Both the position numbers and the translations under genes were made by a program. A stretch of DNA of 64,000 bases from assembly GCA_028564675.1 (NCBI GenBank), contig JAOVVO010000036.1, positions 1-64,000 of the forward strand. The letters run 5' to 3'. Shown in pieces: positions 40,166-51,536 of this stretch (the first letter of the stretch is position 1; every line of letters starts with the position of its first letter). The notes under the pieces were generated by a model that saw only the letters and a program-made list of their open reading frames with translations, was not told where the DNA came from and did no database searches. The stretch comes from Onchocerca lupi (taxonomy: Eukaryota; Nematoda; Chromadorea; Rhabditida; Onchocercidae).

Positions 40166-42082
40166 ATAAAAATGGTCATTTCGGTTCGATTCGAAGTGAA
40201 GTTGTCAGTTAGAACACTATCACCGACAAAAATTCATTTGTTTCGGCGTGATAAGAAGAAATAAATAACTGAATGATTAACAAGAATAACTAGATCTCAA
40301 AAGCCTTTTGCAGGAATCTCTTCAGCTCATCCTCAGATATCAAAATAATACTAATCATACTCTCTCATTTTGGTCCTTAATCCATTCCCTGTTAAATGAC
40401 AATAAGAGGAAGAAAACCCATCTATCTACTTCGGGAATTATATATGCAAATCTTGTTATAGCTCCAAATTGCCTTCACAACTGAGTTTCTTGCCTTATTG
40501 ATTTGCTAAATAAGGCATTGAAGATGATAGGAAGAGGAGAAGAAAAAAGATGGATGGGTGATCACTTGCGATTATTTCCAAGAATTACGAATCTTCATTC
40601 CCGACCTTTCAAATGTATACAGATAAGGACGGACATTTTTGCAAGCGAATCTTTGAAAAATGCGCTTGTCGAAATATTAAACCTCAACGTTTATTTCATT
40701 TTGCAATCGTGACAAAAATTCGATCGATATAAAAATTTGACCGCGTCGGAAGGGCCAAAGAAAGAAGAATAATTTGATTCGACGAAATACAAACCATTCT
40801 AAAGTGAATTTGCTTGAACAGAACTGAACAACAAAGCTAGAAGAAGAGAAGAAAGATGAAAGGGAATAGATTGGGACAAATTAGGTGAAATGAAAATAAA
40901 ATGCGATCGTTCAACTAGAAAATAATAACTGAATAAGAATCGTATGAGACAAAATAGATTAGAAGAGGATGGAAAGAAAGACATGAGTGTTTAAATGATG
41001 AAAAGTTCTCTTAATTTTTGTCATTTCTACCTCAGTTCCATCTCGTCCTCTTTTTATGCTTTTTCCTATTTGCTAGTAGATAATATTTACGGCAATTTAA
41101 TGCCATATTTATTTAAATTAATTTTAAAGTTATGAAATACATGCGAATCATCTATGGTAGCTATGCTAACTGGTATGAAATTGAAATGTGATAACAATTT
41201 TGAAATCAGATTCTATTTAGAAGGAAGCGGTTAATGAATTGTATTGTTTTTATCCGTTTGGATGGATAACAAAGTTCCCTTCCTTAAATGTCCATTGACT
41301 TTTAGCCGAATTACAATATTGTATATTAATTTGAATGTCCATCAGTCCATATTTTCATGAACTGTATACTGGTGCCTTTCATCGTAGATATCGCAATTTT
41401 TCTAAAATATTAGACCTATTTCTGCGGAGAAATAAATTTCATTAAATTATTTACAAATCGCCTATTTTCGAAATCCTGAACTTCTCGTAAAGTTGGCAAA
41501 AGTTAAGTTTCAAGGCGCTTTTAATTACGATAACAAGCAAAATAGGTCATCAACTGCTTCTCTCTTTTATCAATGTTATCTTTCCTTTCATTAACTGCTA
41601 TCTCTAGTATAAAGGAATATAAAGTTCTTATCATTTCTCAACTGCTTGATAGTGTCGTAGTAAATGGATTGATTGTTGGGAGTGCGTTGTTTGTATATTA
41701 AAAATGTCAATTTTCGCTCACACAATTGAATCCAATAAGGATGACTTTTATCATTATTGTTATAATTATTATAATTTCAACTCCATTCATAACATTGTCA
41801 GTACTTACCAATGGAATAGCCATTAACAAAATGGATAAATTTCGTATAAAAAGATGCTTTAAAGTGAAAATTTCATTAAAATTCGAAGACACAAGTCGAA
41901 GAAGCGCAGACAGACAGACGACAAATCGATGTACAATGGATAAGAATGGTGCAGTAATTATGTTCATCTACCCGACTGATACAATCGAGGATGAAGAGGA
42001 AGGAATCATTAATGATGATTGAAGTAAAATACTAATGGAAAGTTATAATTTGGCCACAGCTTGTTGCTCTTCCAAGTGACGG

Positions 42083-42245
42083 CAAATTTTAAAAAGTTCA
42101 AGCAGTAAAAAAATAAAATTTCCAAATCTCTTAGACCACAACTACACCGGAGCCCTTAATACAGAAAAAAAAAACTAGCAAATCTACCACACGCTGTTTT
42201 ATTTTTAGGTGAGTATGACAACAAATTTTAAAAAGTTCAAGCAGT
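42083..42245. repeat. 24-bp direct repeat, 139 bp apart
   Basis: A 24-base sequence (containing TTTTAAAAAGTTCAAGCAGT) occurs at 42083-42106 and again, identical, at 42222-42245. Both copies are followed by A-rich sequence. They may be ends or internal parts of a decayed mobile element, or a small segmental duplication. Confidence 0.8.
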
Positions 42246-43502
42246 CTTGGTATTAGAAAAAAAAATTTTTTTTTTATTTTGTATTGTTTTGATATTTTTT
42301 AAACTAATTTCTCAACATATTTGTTTGGAATAATAATTATCACTCAAAATGATATGCATTAACTCATTTTGTTAGACAGTTAACAGAAAAGAGAAACAAC
42401 AGAAGAGGAGAAAGGCGAAGAGACACCTGCCGTCATCCTAAAATTTTCCATTCCGAGTTTACGCTTGATCCGTTTGAATGAACACGAAGGGAAAATGGAG
42501 AACAATGAATGGAAGAAAGTCGGGAGAGAGAGCGACGATCTACTATGATTTCCTGTCTGATTATAGGAATTTTGTTGAATTATTTCAAATATATTATGTC
42601 AAATCGCATCATACGATTCATTTCGGACCAAATTTATTGTCATCATCAAGGGAAGCACACCGTTCACCTTTGACATCCACATTTATAATCATTCCTGTGA
42701 GATGCTTAATTTGCGTATTGTCCTAGGCGGTAAATTTGAAATGTTATGGGAGTTGTTTGTTAACGGAAGGAAGGACTAGATTTTGGATTTGTTGCTGAGA
42801 AACTGGAAGGGGAATAAAGAGTGGATGTGTTAGGTAGGTATTACTTGAAGATTATATTCCAATGACATATGCGAATTTAATGAACTCATTTATGCAGCTC
42901 TAGAAAACTTCTCGCTTAGTTCCAGTTTTGAATGATACTGACACATTTATATCTAGATAGCATTCCGAGCAATATTCAAGTCAAGAAATTCATAAAATTT
43001 TGACACATTGAGAATAACTAAATTACGATGAGATTATTTGAAGAAGCTCCTCAACGTGCATATCTCATCTTTCAGATCTCCTTTCTTAAGGACAGCATTT
43101 GCATCTGAAACCACAGTTCACTATTTGAAGTAAATGCTTCGATTTTATTGAAAAGAATTGATTAACTGTTAGAAGAAAATAGACCGCAGAAGAAGATGGT
43201 TCAGGCAGTTCAGCATTTCAAGCTTCTTATGTATATGAAAAAACCGAAACCTTGGCGCAGAGTGAACGATAATGATGGGAATAAAATGCGCTGTTCTAGA
43301 AAGGCACGAAATATTGATAGAATATGCAGGTATTGCTACAAGGATTGCCGTTATTGTATCGTCATAATTCATTCTTTCAAGTTTTCGATTAAATTCTTGA
43401 ACTGATGATAATTCTCATAGTGGAATGGTGTGAATTATAAATAGTGTTTAATTCATATTTTCGATATTTTGTGCAAACTTTTCGATTTTATTTAGGCGAT
43501 TG

Positions 43503-45221
43503 ATGATTAATTGTGCTCCGAGCATCCTGTTGAATTGTAATACTCCACGAAACAATAAAAAGAAATGCTATAAAAGAAAAGCTGAACCTCCGTTTTTGAT
43601 AAGAAATTGTATCAGAGGAGTGAGTTCATTTTTTTAAACCTATTTGTGAACTTATTTGAAATAGGAATTGATGAAGCTTTGAACTGCGTAATAGATATAA
43701 TCGTTTGTGATTAATTAATATGGCAAGTATGTTGTTACATCTGCGATGAAATTTAAATTTTCAGTGATTCGACATGTCGTAGACTTATTTCAGCATGAAA
43801 ATTGGGAAACTTATATGCAAAAGATACGACGTTGGACAGAAAAGGCGAAGCAAAAAAAGCAAAATAATCCATCCAGTTCGTCATCCATGCAGGATCAAAG
43901 TCAGATATTATATAGCAGCACTCAACTAGAAAATGTACCAGCTTTTACAGCCGTATCAACAACTAGTACTGCGTTACTGCGTACTTTTTATACCGTTTGG
44001 CATATCGGACGCATATCAAGGAAATCATTAAAAACAAGTGAAGAGGTGACTTTCTATGGTGCTTTTTTTGGAATAACTTCATCTTAAGTTCATGAAATCC
44101 ATGTAAAAGATGTATATGATAAAACTAACTTTTCTTTCCTCGCGGTAGGTTTGCTATTCGTGACTAAGTATTTAATGAGCAGATGAAAATCAGTTACCAG
44201 AAGACGGTGCTGTTGTTTGTTCAATGAACGACCGTAATTGTAGAATTTTTTTCCGACAATTTCCAAAAATAACGAAAAAATAACAGTTCTTTTTTTGATT
44301 TTCTTATTTCGTTCATGCATGTTTACTTAGCTTCCTAGTTTGCTTTATCTTTTTTTGTTTCCTCTGAAGGAAAAGTATAACGGATTTGAAAATGCGCGCA
44401 ATTAAATCATGAAGTAAGACACAGATTTTACATGTTTCTATTCTAAAATTTCCAGACTAAGGCAGCTTTGAAAGAACTTTCGGTTTCACCAACTGTCGAA
44501 AAATGTTTACGAGTAACTCCAAAAGGTGGTATTACTGCTGAAGTGATCACTGATAAATCGCACTTATCGAAACGAGCATTACACACTCTGAGTCGATGGG
44601 CGCGATTGACTGAAGATGTGGTCCAAGATGGATACGAATCTGGATATGATGATGATCCTGTTGAAGTTGCATTTAACATTCTCATTATGATCATAATTCT
44701 AGTCAGGAGCACTATTTTAATAGTTTTAACAGAAGTGACAATTTTACTAATTCATATTTGACATAAATCAACGACGTACATTTTTACGCATTAAAATAAA
44801 ACTAAAATGATTTTCATCGCTACAGTAAAATGAAAATTGTCACGTCGTTGAGTATCATCTATGTTGAAATTTCATTTTGTTTCAATAACGTTTTCAGCTT
44901 TTTTTGATTCAACTATTTTTTTTTTTTTTTTATTATCTTCTATAAATCTTTGATGCATCTTCAAAATTGAATAAATTTAAATTTTAGTAGTGATGAAGAA
45001 TAGAAACATATGAATTCCTCTATTATGTCATGCATTAATTTTTATTTCAGATTTGGAATCGTGCGATAACCCTTGCCGATACATCATATACAGAAAGCGA
45101 ATTAAATGATGTCACTAAAACTGCGGATGATACAATTTCGTTTTCGACTAATACAAATAAAATAACTCCAAAACGAAGGCAATCTAATAGACTGTTTAAA
45201 TCTGTCAATTTGGAACTTTAA
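43503..45221 (+). CDS. hypothetical protein, 249 residues, no known family
   Basis: Four exons join in phase with good splice signals: 43503-43619 (donor GTGAGT), 43794-44045 (acceptor TTATTTCAG), 44456-44665 (acceptor TTTCCAG) and 45051-45221, ending in TAA. I do not recognise the protein. It starts with a Cys/Lys-rich segment (NKKKCYKRK), then a Trp-containing basic helix-like part (ENWETYMQKIRRWTEKAK). A Ser run and a Ser/Thr-rich stretch follow. Next comes a charged region with RALHTLSRWARLTEDVV and an acidic patch (DGYESGYDDDP), and the C-terminus is basic (KRRQSNRLFKSVNLEL). No signal peptide or membrane span is seen, so it is probably intracellular. A good acceptor (TTTTATTTAG) lies only about 7 bases before the ATG, which could be a trans-splicing site. 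Exon 1 is the least certain; a start at 43746 with no exon 1 is the alternative. Confidence 0.6.
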
Positions 45222-48200
45222 GTTTATAATTCATCGTACTCATTAAATGACAAATTTGCATTTTGCAAAATTTTGATCTCATTTTAATATGAAACAATTA
45301 GTGTACTGGGAAACATTCAGGTTGTCAGGATCTATTTCCCAAGTTATCCGATGGGGATTTGAAATGGAAGAGAGAAAAGTCATTATCAAACATCTGCTTT
45401 TATATTTGTCTGTTATCGCGTATTCTAATTGTTTCTCTCTTTTATTATTTTTGCAAATAATTAGTATTATTTATTATCAATTTATTTCCAATCAAATATA
45501 AAATTGAAAGTTAGAATTGATTAGAATGTTTAAATTTAATCGAAGATAGTCATAATAGATCAAAAGACATCCACCATTTTAGGGCAAATTCAATGAGTAC
45601 CGATAATCAGACTGACCAGACTAAGAGATTGTTGAACAATGTTTTCACGTTGTATGTGTATCTATTTTATGACTTAAGCGTATGTATTTACCGTAACATT
45701 TTACAAATGAACGTTGTCCGTCACAAAGTCACACGGCATACATAACCCCGATCCATTTGAAATATACGTAAACAATAGAAAGTTTCGTAAATAGTAAAAT
45801 GTAAAATCAAAATATCAGATCAAAGAAGAAAAAAGCTAATGGGTGAAGAAAGAGATAATAGCTTGATTGTCGATTTTCTCGATCGAATAGGGGCTGTTGA
45901 GATTTTGAGATATGTTCGGAAGATGAAGTAATTAGTATGGAGAGAGGAGGAAATCAAAAAAAAACACTTCCAGATAACATTAACAAATTTCATGGAATGT
46001 TCGATAATTGTCGGCAAATTTCTATCAGAAATGAGCTTAGTTTCTAGCATTATTAATTCTGAAATTTCCAAATACAGAAAGATTTTTAGAATTGACAAAG
46101 ACTAAAGTCTGGAGAAGAATCTGAGGTCTGGATGGAATGGACGTGCTATTTACATTTTAATTTTCGCGTAAAATGAAAACATATTTGTCATAATTTGAAA
46201 TGGATTCCGATGAATCTTGAATTTAGTCTAACTGTTGCAGTTGTATCGCATTAAGCGGTGTATTTAGGACATTGCCAGTCGGCTGATTTCATACTTTGAA
46301 GTTTGGCTGTGTTGTTCGCTCGTCCTATTAGCGAAGTTCCAACATGTCTCAGAGGACTTGCAAGATATATCTATTGACTTCTTAAGACATAGTATTTCCC
46401 TGATTCTCATGGCATTCACGATGCTACGACTGAATTAGTTTTATTCAATAGTACTTCGCTCAAATTCTCTGACATCCTGATTGATTTCCTCAGAATACGG
46501 AGATTAACGTTTTTTTTTTTTTTTTTTCTAGGATCAGTTTATTGGTTGCACAAAAATGGTTATCATTTCATTGCCAATAACAATCAAAAACTTTGAGAGT
46601 GAAAATAGTTATCTGATGGTAACTGGGAATGTAGCGTTAATATTCATTAAATCATGCAAATAGCAGAAAGAGAGGAAGAAAATCTACTTAAAACTGCGCA
46701 CTTTGAGCAGTCATTAAAAAATTCGGGTCATTGTCAGCGGTGAGATCCAGTAAATGATCTTACAGTTATTCGAAAATTTGTTCAGCTTTGAAATTGACTA
46801 AAGAAAAGTAGAAAAATCCTTATTTCAATATTAATTTGGACTTGAGAAATAAAAATACTGAATGATATTGTGCATCATCTCTTGAGACTAGAGCATGAAA
46901 GAGTTGTGAAATTCCAAAACATACGAAGGATAGCATGAAGGTCCTGAAAAATTGACTTATTATGTTTTGTGCCAATTTTAAGAAATATTTTGCACCGTTT
47001 CTTTTGAAGATAGGCTGCTGGACTAATTGAAAGACTGATAAAAGCATTTTAAACATGAGCTCATTTGGATTTAACCGGAATTCTTTATTAATCCAAAAAA
47101 CAGAATTTCATCTCAACGAAGCTAAGTAGTTGTAATCGGAGCTACAAAGTTCACATTCCTGGCATTTGGACAAAAAGACATTGTTTTCGTAGCAAATATA
47201 CAAGCATATAATACTGTGTATGTTGGTAGAGTAAGCTGAAACACTATATCACTTTCAAGTGAGGTATGTCGCAAATGTAAAAGGTTCGCTGGAACGACCA
47301 TAAATTATCCGAAGATCAATAGGTGTTAATTATCTTAGAAGCTGTTCACAAACTAGTAAAATTGAAGAAAATTACTTTTTTACCATAACCTTGGTTACAG
47401 CAGGATATGTAAAATTTTCAGTAGACATTGTATATAAATGCCTGATGCACATTTCATAAATTTGTCTAAATTTTAAAATTACGAAAGTCATACATGCACA
47501 CAATCACTATATTGCTAATGCATTATTACTTTGCATACATTATCCTGCGTGAATATATTTTATGCGAAGTTGAGGAAAATAAAATTTCGTATCTATGGGT
47601 GAATGTTAATTTAAAAACATTTTTTATTTATAAAGCTAATTGGACCACACGCGGAATGTAGCCGTACAGCTAGTTATTCAATAAATAATAAATAATGACT
47701 GCTGGGAAGTCCTGCTGTACCAACAGTATTGATAATCGTGAAATATGAGACAAACAGAGCATAACTTGGTATTTCGTAGACCGCGTCGAAAATCAAAAGA
47801 TCTTTTTCCCTATAGGCTTTGTTAGCTTTATACTTTTTCATGATATCTCGGCACGAATCGTATGATTGGAAAAATCTTGTTGAAATAAAAAAACTTTTCT
47901 TTACACATTATAATTCTTTTTGTCATCTAAATCATATACACACATACATAGACAAGTATTTAAGTCAGTTGATAAAACTGATTGGAATAAATGATGATGC
48001 GCAGACTTGGAGAACAAGCAGACTACCTGGCAAGAGGTTCGGGATCAGAAATGTATTGCATAGGGTTGCTTGGAGGTTTAGAATCCCCATAACGCTTCTC
48101 TGGTAGAATATCGAAGACCAGATGATACTTGAGATACTAAACTGCAGTATGTTGCACGTCTACAGGAATCATTAGCAACGTATTAGCGCACCAATAAATA

Positions 48201-48630
48201 AACCCTTGATTTCGCTAGGTGAAGTTCTGTGATGACAACGAGTTCCGGAACAGGTCGCAGTTTGTTCGTTTCCATACTGACACCTTAACTGGTGGGATGA
48301 TTGCTTAGAAATGGTTTAGTAAGAAGAGTGATATCTGTGATATTTCATTTAGATTATTGGTTTATTTTTCAGGTCTAATGTTTGACTCATAATTCAATCC
48401 TTATTAAACTTTTTATACTTCTTTTAATGAATGACATATTTTCCCAAACTGTATCTCCATTAGAAATATTGGATTAAAACTGTGTGAACTTGTGTGTCTT
48501 CTCCAATTCACTTTTCCAGTTCATTATCCGGGGAGAAATCTAAAGTGGATGAGAATAGATTAAGTAATATACAAAACAAACCCACGTAGTTTTATTTCCA
48601 GGTTGTATCCCATAAATCCCTTCAAATGAC
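45222..48630. other. 3.4-kb intergenic region, no gene seen
   Basis: It lies between the unknown gene and the IMMP1L homologue, both on the plus strand. It is AT-rich with poly-T runs (for example near 46510-46528). A 95-codon open frame at 47819-48106 is slightly less AT-rich toward its end, but has no similarity and no supporting splice context. A TTTCCAG acceptor ends at 48600, 30 bases before the IMMP1L start, and may be a trans-splice or 5' UTR site. Confidence 0.55.
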
Positions 48631-49535
48631 ATGTTATTTTGGAAGCGATTAAATTGGCGTCTTGTCCGTAATTTTGGTTATTTCTATTGTGCTTCGTATG
48701 CTCTGGGTCGTCATGTTGGTGAGTTAGTGATATGTTCAGGACCATCGATGCATCCGACAATACAGGATGGTGATTTGGTAGGTACTGTTCTTCAATAAGT
48801 CGTGGTTGATGTCTTTTCTAAAACCAAGAAGAGAAAAAGATTGTCAAAGTTCACTGTATCTTTATCCATCATTTGATGATCGATGAAGGATATAGTGGAG
48901 ACAGTTTATTAAGAGTTTCAATAAGTATTTGTTGAGTAATGAAATGCATTAGTGTTACATTCCGGAATACAGTTCCGCTAGTTTTTAAATGATTAAATGT
49001 CCAACCTTTTTTGTTTCAAATCAACCCAAAATTTTTATATTTCACATAAATTTCTTTTTTCCTATGTTGTTTTTGTTTCTCATACTTTTTGTTTAATTTG
49101 CTCTAATTTATGATTATTCATGACTTCATTTTTCTCTGATTTATTAATGGATTCTGATTCTTGATGAAATGTAATTCGTGTTGAATTTTGGAATTACAGG
49201 TGATTGCTGAGCGGCTCAGTGTCCATTTGTGTAACTTACGACATGGTGATATTGTTGGCGCTTTGGCACCCTATGATGCGAGCGAAATGCTTTGCAAACG
49301 CTTAACAGCCAAAGAGCATGATATAGTGACAAATTGTTATTTATTACCAAGTGGGAAGATTCCCCGGGGGCATGTTTACTTGGAAGGTGATAACACAGCG
49401 GCTTCTACCGATTCTCGTGTTTTTGGTCCGATACCGGCCGGCCTTATACAAGTTCGCCTGATCCTCAGGATATGGCCATTGTCAAGAGCTGGATGGATAT
49501 CGACGCATTGGTTCTGGGAGAAACCAAAGGAGTGA
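48631..49535 (+). CDS. immp1l: mitochondrial inner membrane protease subunit 1 (IMMP1L/Imp1)
   Basis: This is a signal-peptidase-type serine protease that removes sorting signals from proteins delivered to the mitochondrial intermembrane space. Two exons, 48631-48777 and 49200-49535, join in phase 0 to give 160 residues (human IMMP1L has 166). The N-terminal ~30 residues form the hydrophobic anchor. CSGPSMHPT carries the catalytic Ser (residue 39, S-M motif), and LCKRL carries the catalytic Lys (residue 82). GHVYLEGDN and STDSR, followed by GPIPAGLI, form the conserved family box near the C-terminus. All catalytic elements are present, so it should be active. The closely related subunit 2 (IMMP2L) is less likely, because the CSGPSM and RLILRIWPL segments match subunit 1 better. 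GBF1 follows 2 kb downstream on the same strand. Confidence 0.93.
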
Positions 49536-51536
49536 TTTGAAGCCTTTAGTCGAAATTTCTGACCACAAAAATTTTTTTGTTTAAACTGTAATACTAATTT
49601 GCTATGCTTTTTGAGCTTGATTAGATGCTAAAATCATACCGATTGACTAACGAGCAAAGCGAATTAGCGAAGTGCTGATTTTACATTTTTGTCAAATCTT
49701 TTGTAAAAAATTGAAGGGAAAAAAAATTGTTCAGCAGTGATAATTAATGAAAACGTGATTGTAAGTATTTGCAGGTATCAATGGTAAATGCTGTTATTTT
49801 ATTAGAGTCAAAAGCGACATATGCATATAAAACTTACTGTTGCTTTTTTCATAATATTTGAAAAGTTTATTGGGTGTTTATAAAATAATATATTTGTTCA
49901 TTTCTTTCTTTTGCGAAAAAAGTCATTTTTCTCACGTCACTTTTCAGCTTTGTACTATAATTCCTTTAGTTATTATACTCTAATGATACTTAAACACGAT
50001 TAAAAATTTTCAAACGTTGAGGTCTGAAACTGACGGACAATGTTGACGAAAAGTGATGTGGAAGATAAAACGATCAGTAAGATGGTGAGGATGAGGTGAT
50101 AAAATTCATAAATGCCAGAGATATTTCACATACTTTTACATTTTATTTGATTTGGCTCATTTCGTTTGAAAAATTCCGAGTTTGTTAGAAGAAACAGATC
50201 AGAAAACAAATGGTTCGTAATGATACTTTTTTAAAACTTTCATTACATTCCATTAGAAGGAGAGGGAACGGAAGATATGTTAACTCGAATCAATTATTGA
50301 TGCAGAAGGATATTAAGCAATTAAGAAAGTACAGGAAAAATAGGAATAGAGAAACATTATCGCAAATCGACTGGTTAGCAACAAGGCAATAAGATACATT
50401 GACGTGCCTGAGATCACAACTTTTGCATTGCGTTTCAATTTATTATGTTATCTCTATGTGATAGGCCGCGTGTACTAAACGTGAAATGATGGATGTATTC
50501 CTTTAATCGAATAAATTTTAATCTAGGTGTTGCTTTTCGTATGGTAAGGTTGTCGTTATATATTTTTGTTTCCTGGATATCTTACATCTTACCTGATTTC
50601 TTTGATGTCAGATAATGTTTTGCTAAAATGATACAGGGATTCAGAAATTTCCTTTTTTTATAGGGATAACTGAAGGGAAAGCGAATCATTTACTTTTTTT
50701 ATTATTTTCTGCTTTATTTTTTTCATTGTCGTATTACTTTTGATAAGCCTATTTTGACAATGTTCAGATGGAGTACTTATATCCCTAAGATCAATTTCAA
50801 AATATGCTTTGTCAGATTTGTCCTTTTTTCGTAAGCTTTTTTTCTCCTTGCTTTTCTACTTGTTTATTGTATCTCTTTTTAGAAAATTTCGTTGAGTTCG
50901 TTTCTAACTGTTATTGTTATTTATTGCCTTAATATTATCAGTTATTAACATAATCAAAAATTTGTTTTTGTTTCCAACCGAATGTTTTGGACAGACCTTT
51001 TGGGAGACATCATTACGTTTTTGTGTAGAATACAAAAGTTAGTGGTGCATTTTCTAGCATATGCATGTTTTAAAATATAACATTCTTCAATTACTTCGTT
51101 GTTTTTCTGTTTTTCCTGTCCTTCCAAATAGACGTCTCAAGTACAGAAATGTTATGCCCTAACTTTTTCTCTTTGTATTCTTATTATCCAAGTGCTTTAA
51201 ATTATTTTGATTTTCTATTCTTTTTTAGTTTATGATCCATTTTTTTCTCATATTTACGGGCAAATCCAGTCACAAACATAGGAAAATGTGTAATATAACC
51301 ATAATGCGATGTGATGACATTTATAATCAATTCATAGTTTTTCATTTCTTCTCTGTAAACAATCAATCTTCCTATGATTTTTCCAGTATTTTGCGATATT
51401 TCTGTCATTTTATTTACGCGTCATTATATTATTAACTGATTATCAGTTAATGGTTGGAATGTAACGAAAAAAGAATTTAAGGTAAAATCAACCAAAAAAT
51501 CTTTGCTTCCGTGAAATTGAACTGCAGAGTGAATCC
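49536..51536. other. 2-kb intergenic region between IMMP1L and GBF1
   Basis: It contains the IMMP1L 3' untranslated region and the GBF1 promoter or trans-splice region. It is AT-rich with many T runs. The short open frames (50210-50392 and 51232-51435) have no similarity and are not supported. An ACTGCAG acceptor about 10 bases before the GBF1 ATG could serve a 5' UTR or spliced-leader addition. Confidence 0.55.

Larger units (their letters stand above)
37649..43502. other. 5.9-kb intergenic region between divergent genes
   Basis: It separates the cadherin start (minus) from the 249-residue unknown gene (plus), so it should carry both promoters and any long-range control of the cadherin. It is mostly AT-rich. 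The open frames inside it (40503-40712, 41726-42022, 42478-42726, 43196-43405 and others) are short, lack similarity and do not join in phase to anything. A compositionally odd purine-rich segment and a direct repeat within it are listed separately. Confidence 0.6.

Noticed and set aside
40165..40195. GGTTCGATTCG resembling a tRNA B box near the G-rich island
   Set aside because: No matching A box, no cloverleaf arms and no acceptor stem could be drawn.
41726..42022. 98-codon plus-strand open frame with a hydrophobic start
   Set aside because: Could be mistaken for a small secreted protein, but its N-terminus is Ile repeats from AT-rich DNA and nothing supports expression.
43196..43405. Cys-rich open frame upstream of the unknown gene
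   Set aside because: Does not join in phase to the downstream exons and has no recognised zinc-binding spacing.
47819..48106. 95-codon plus-strand open frame in the intergenic region
   Set aside because: No recognisable motif, no splice or start context, and length is within chance for this region.
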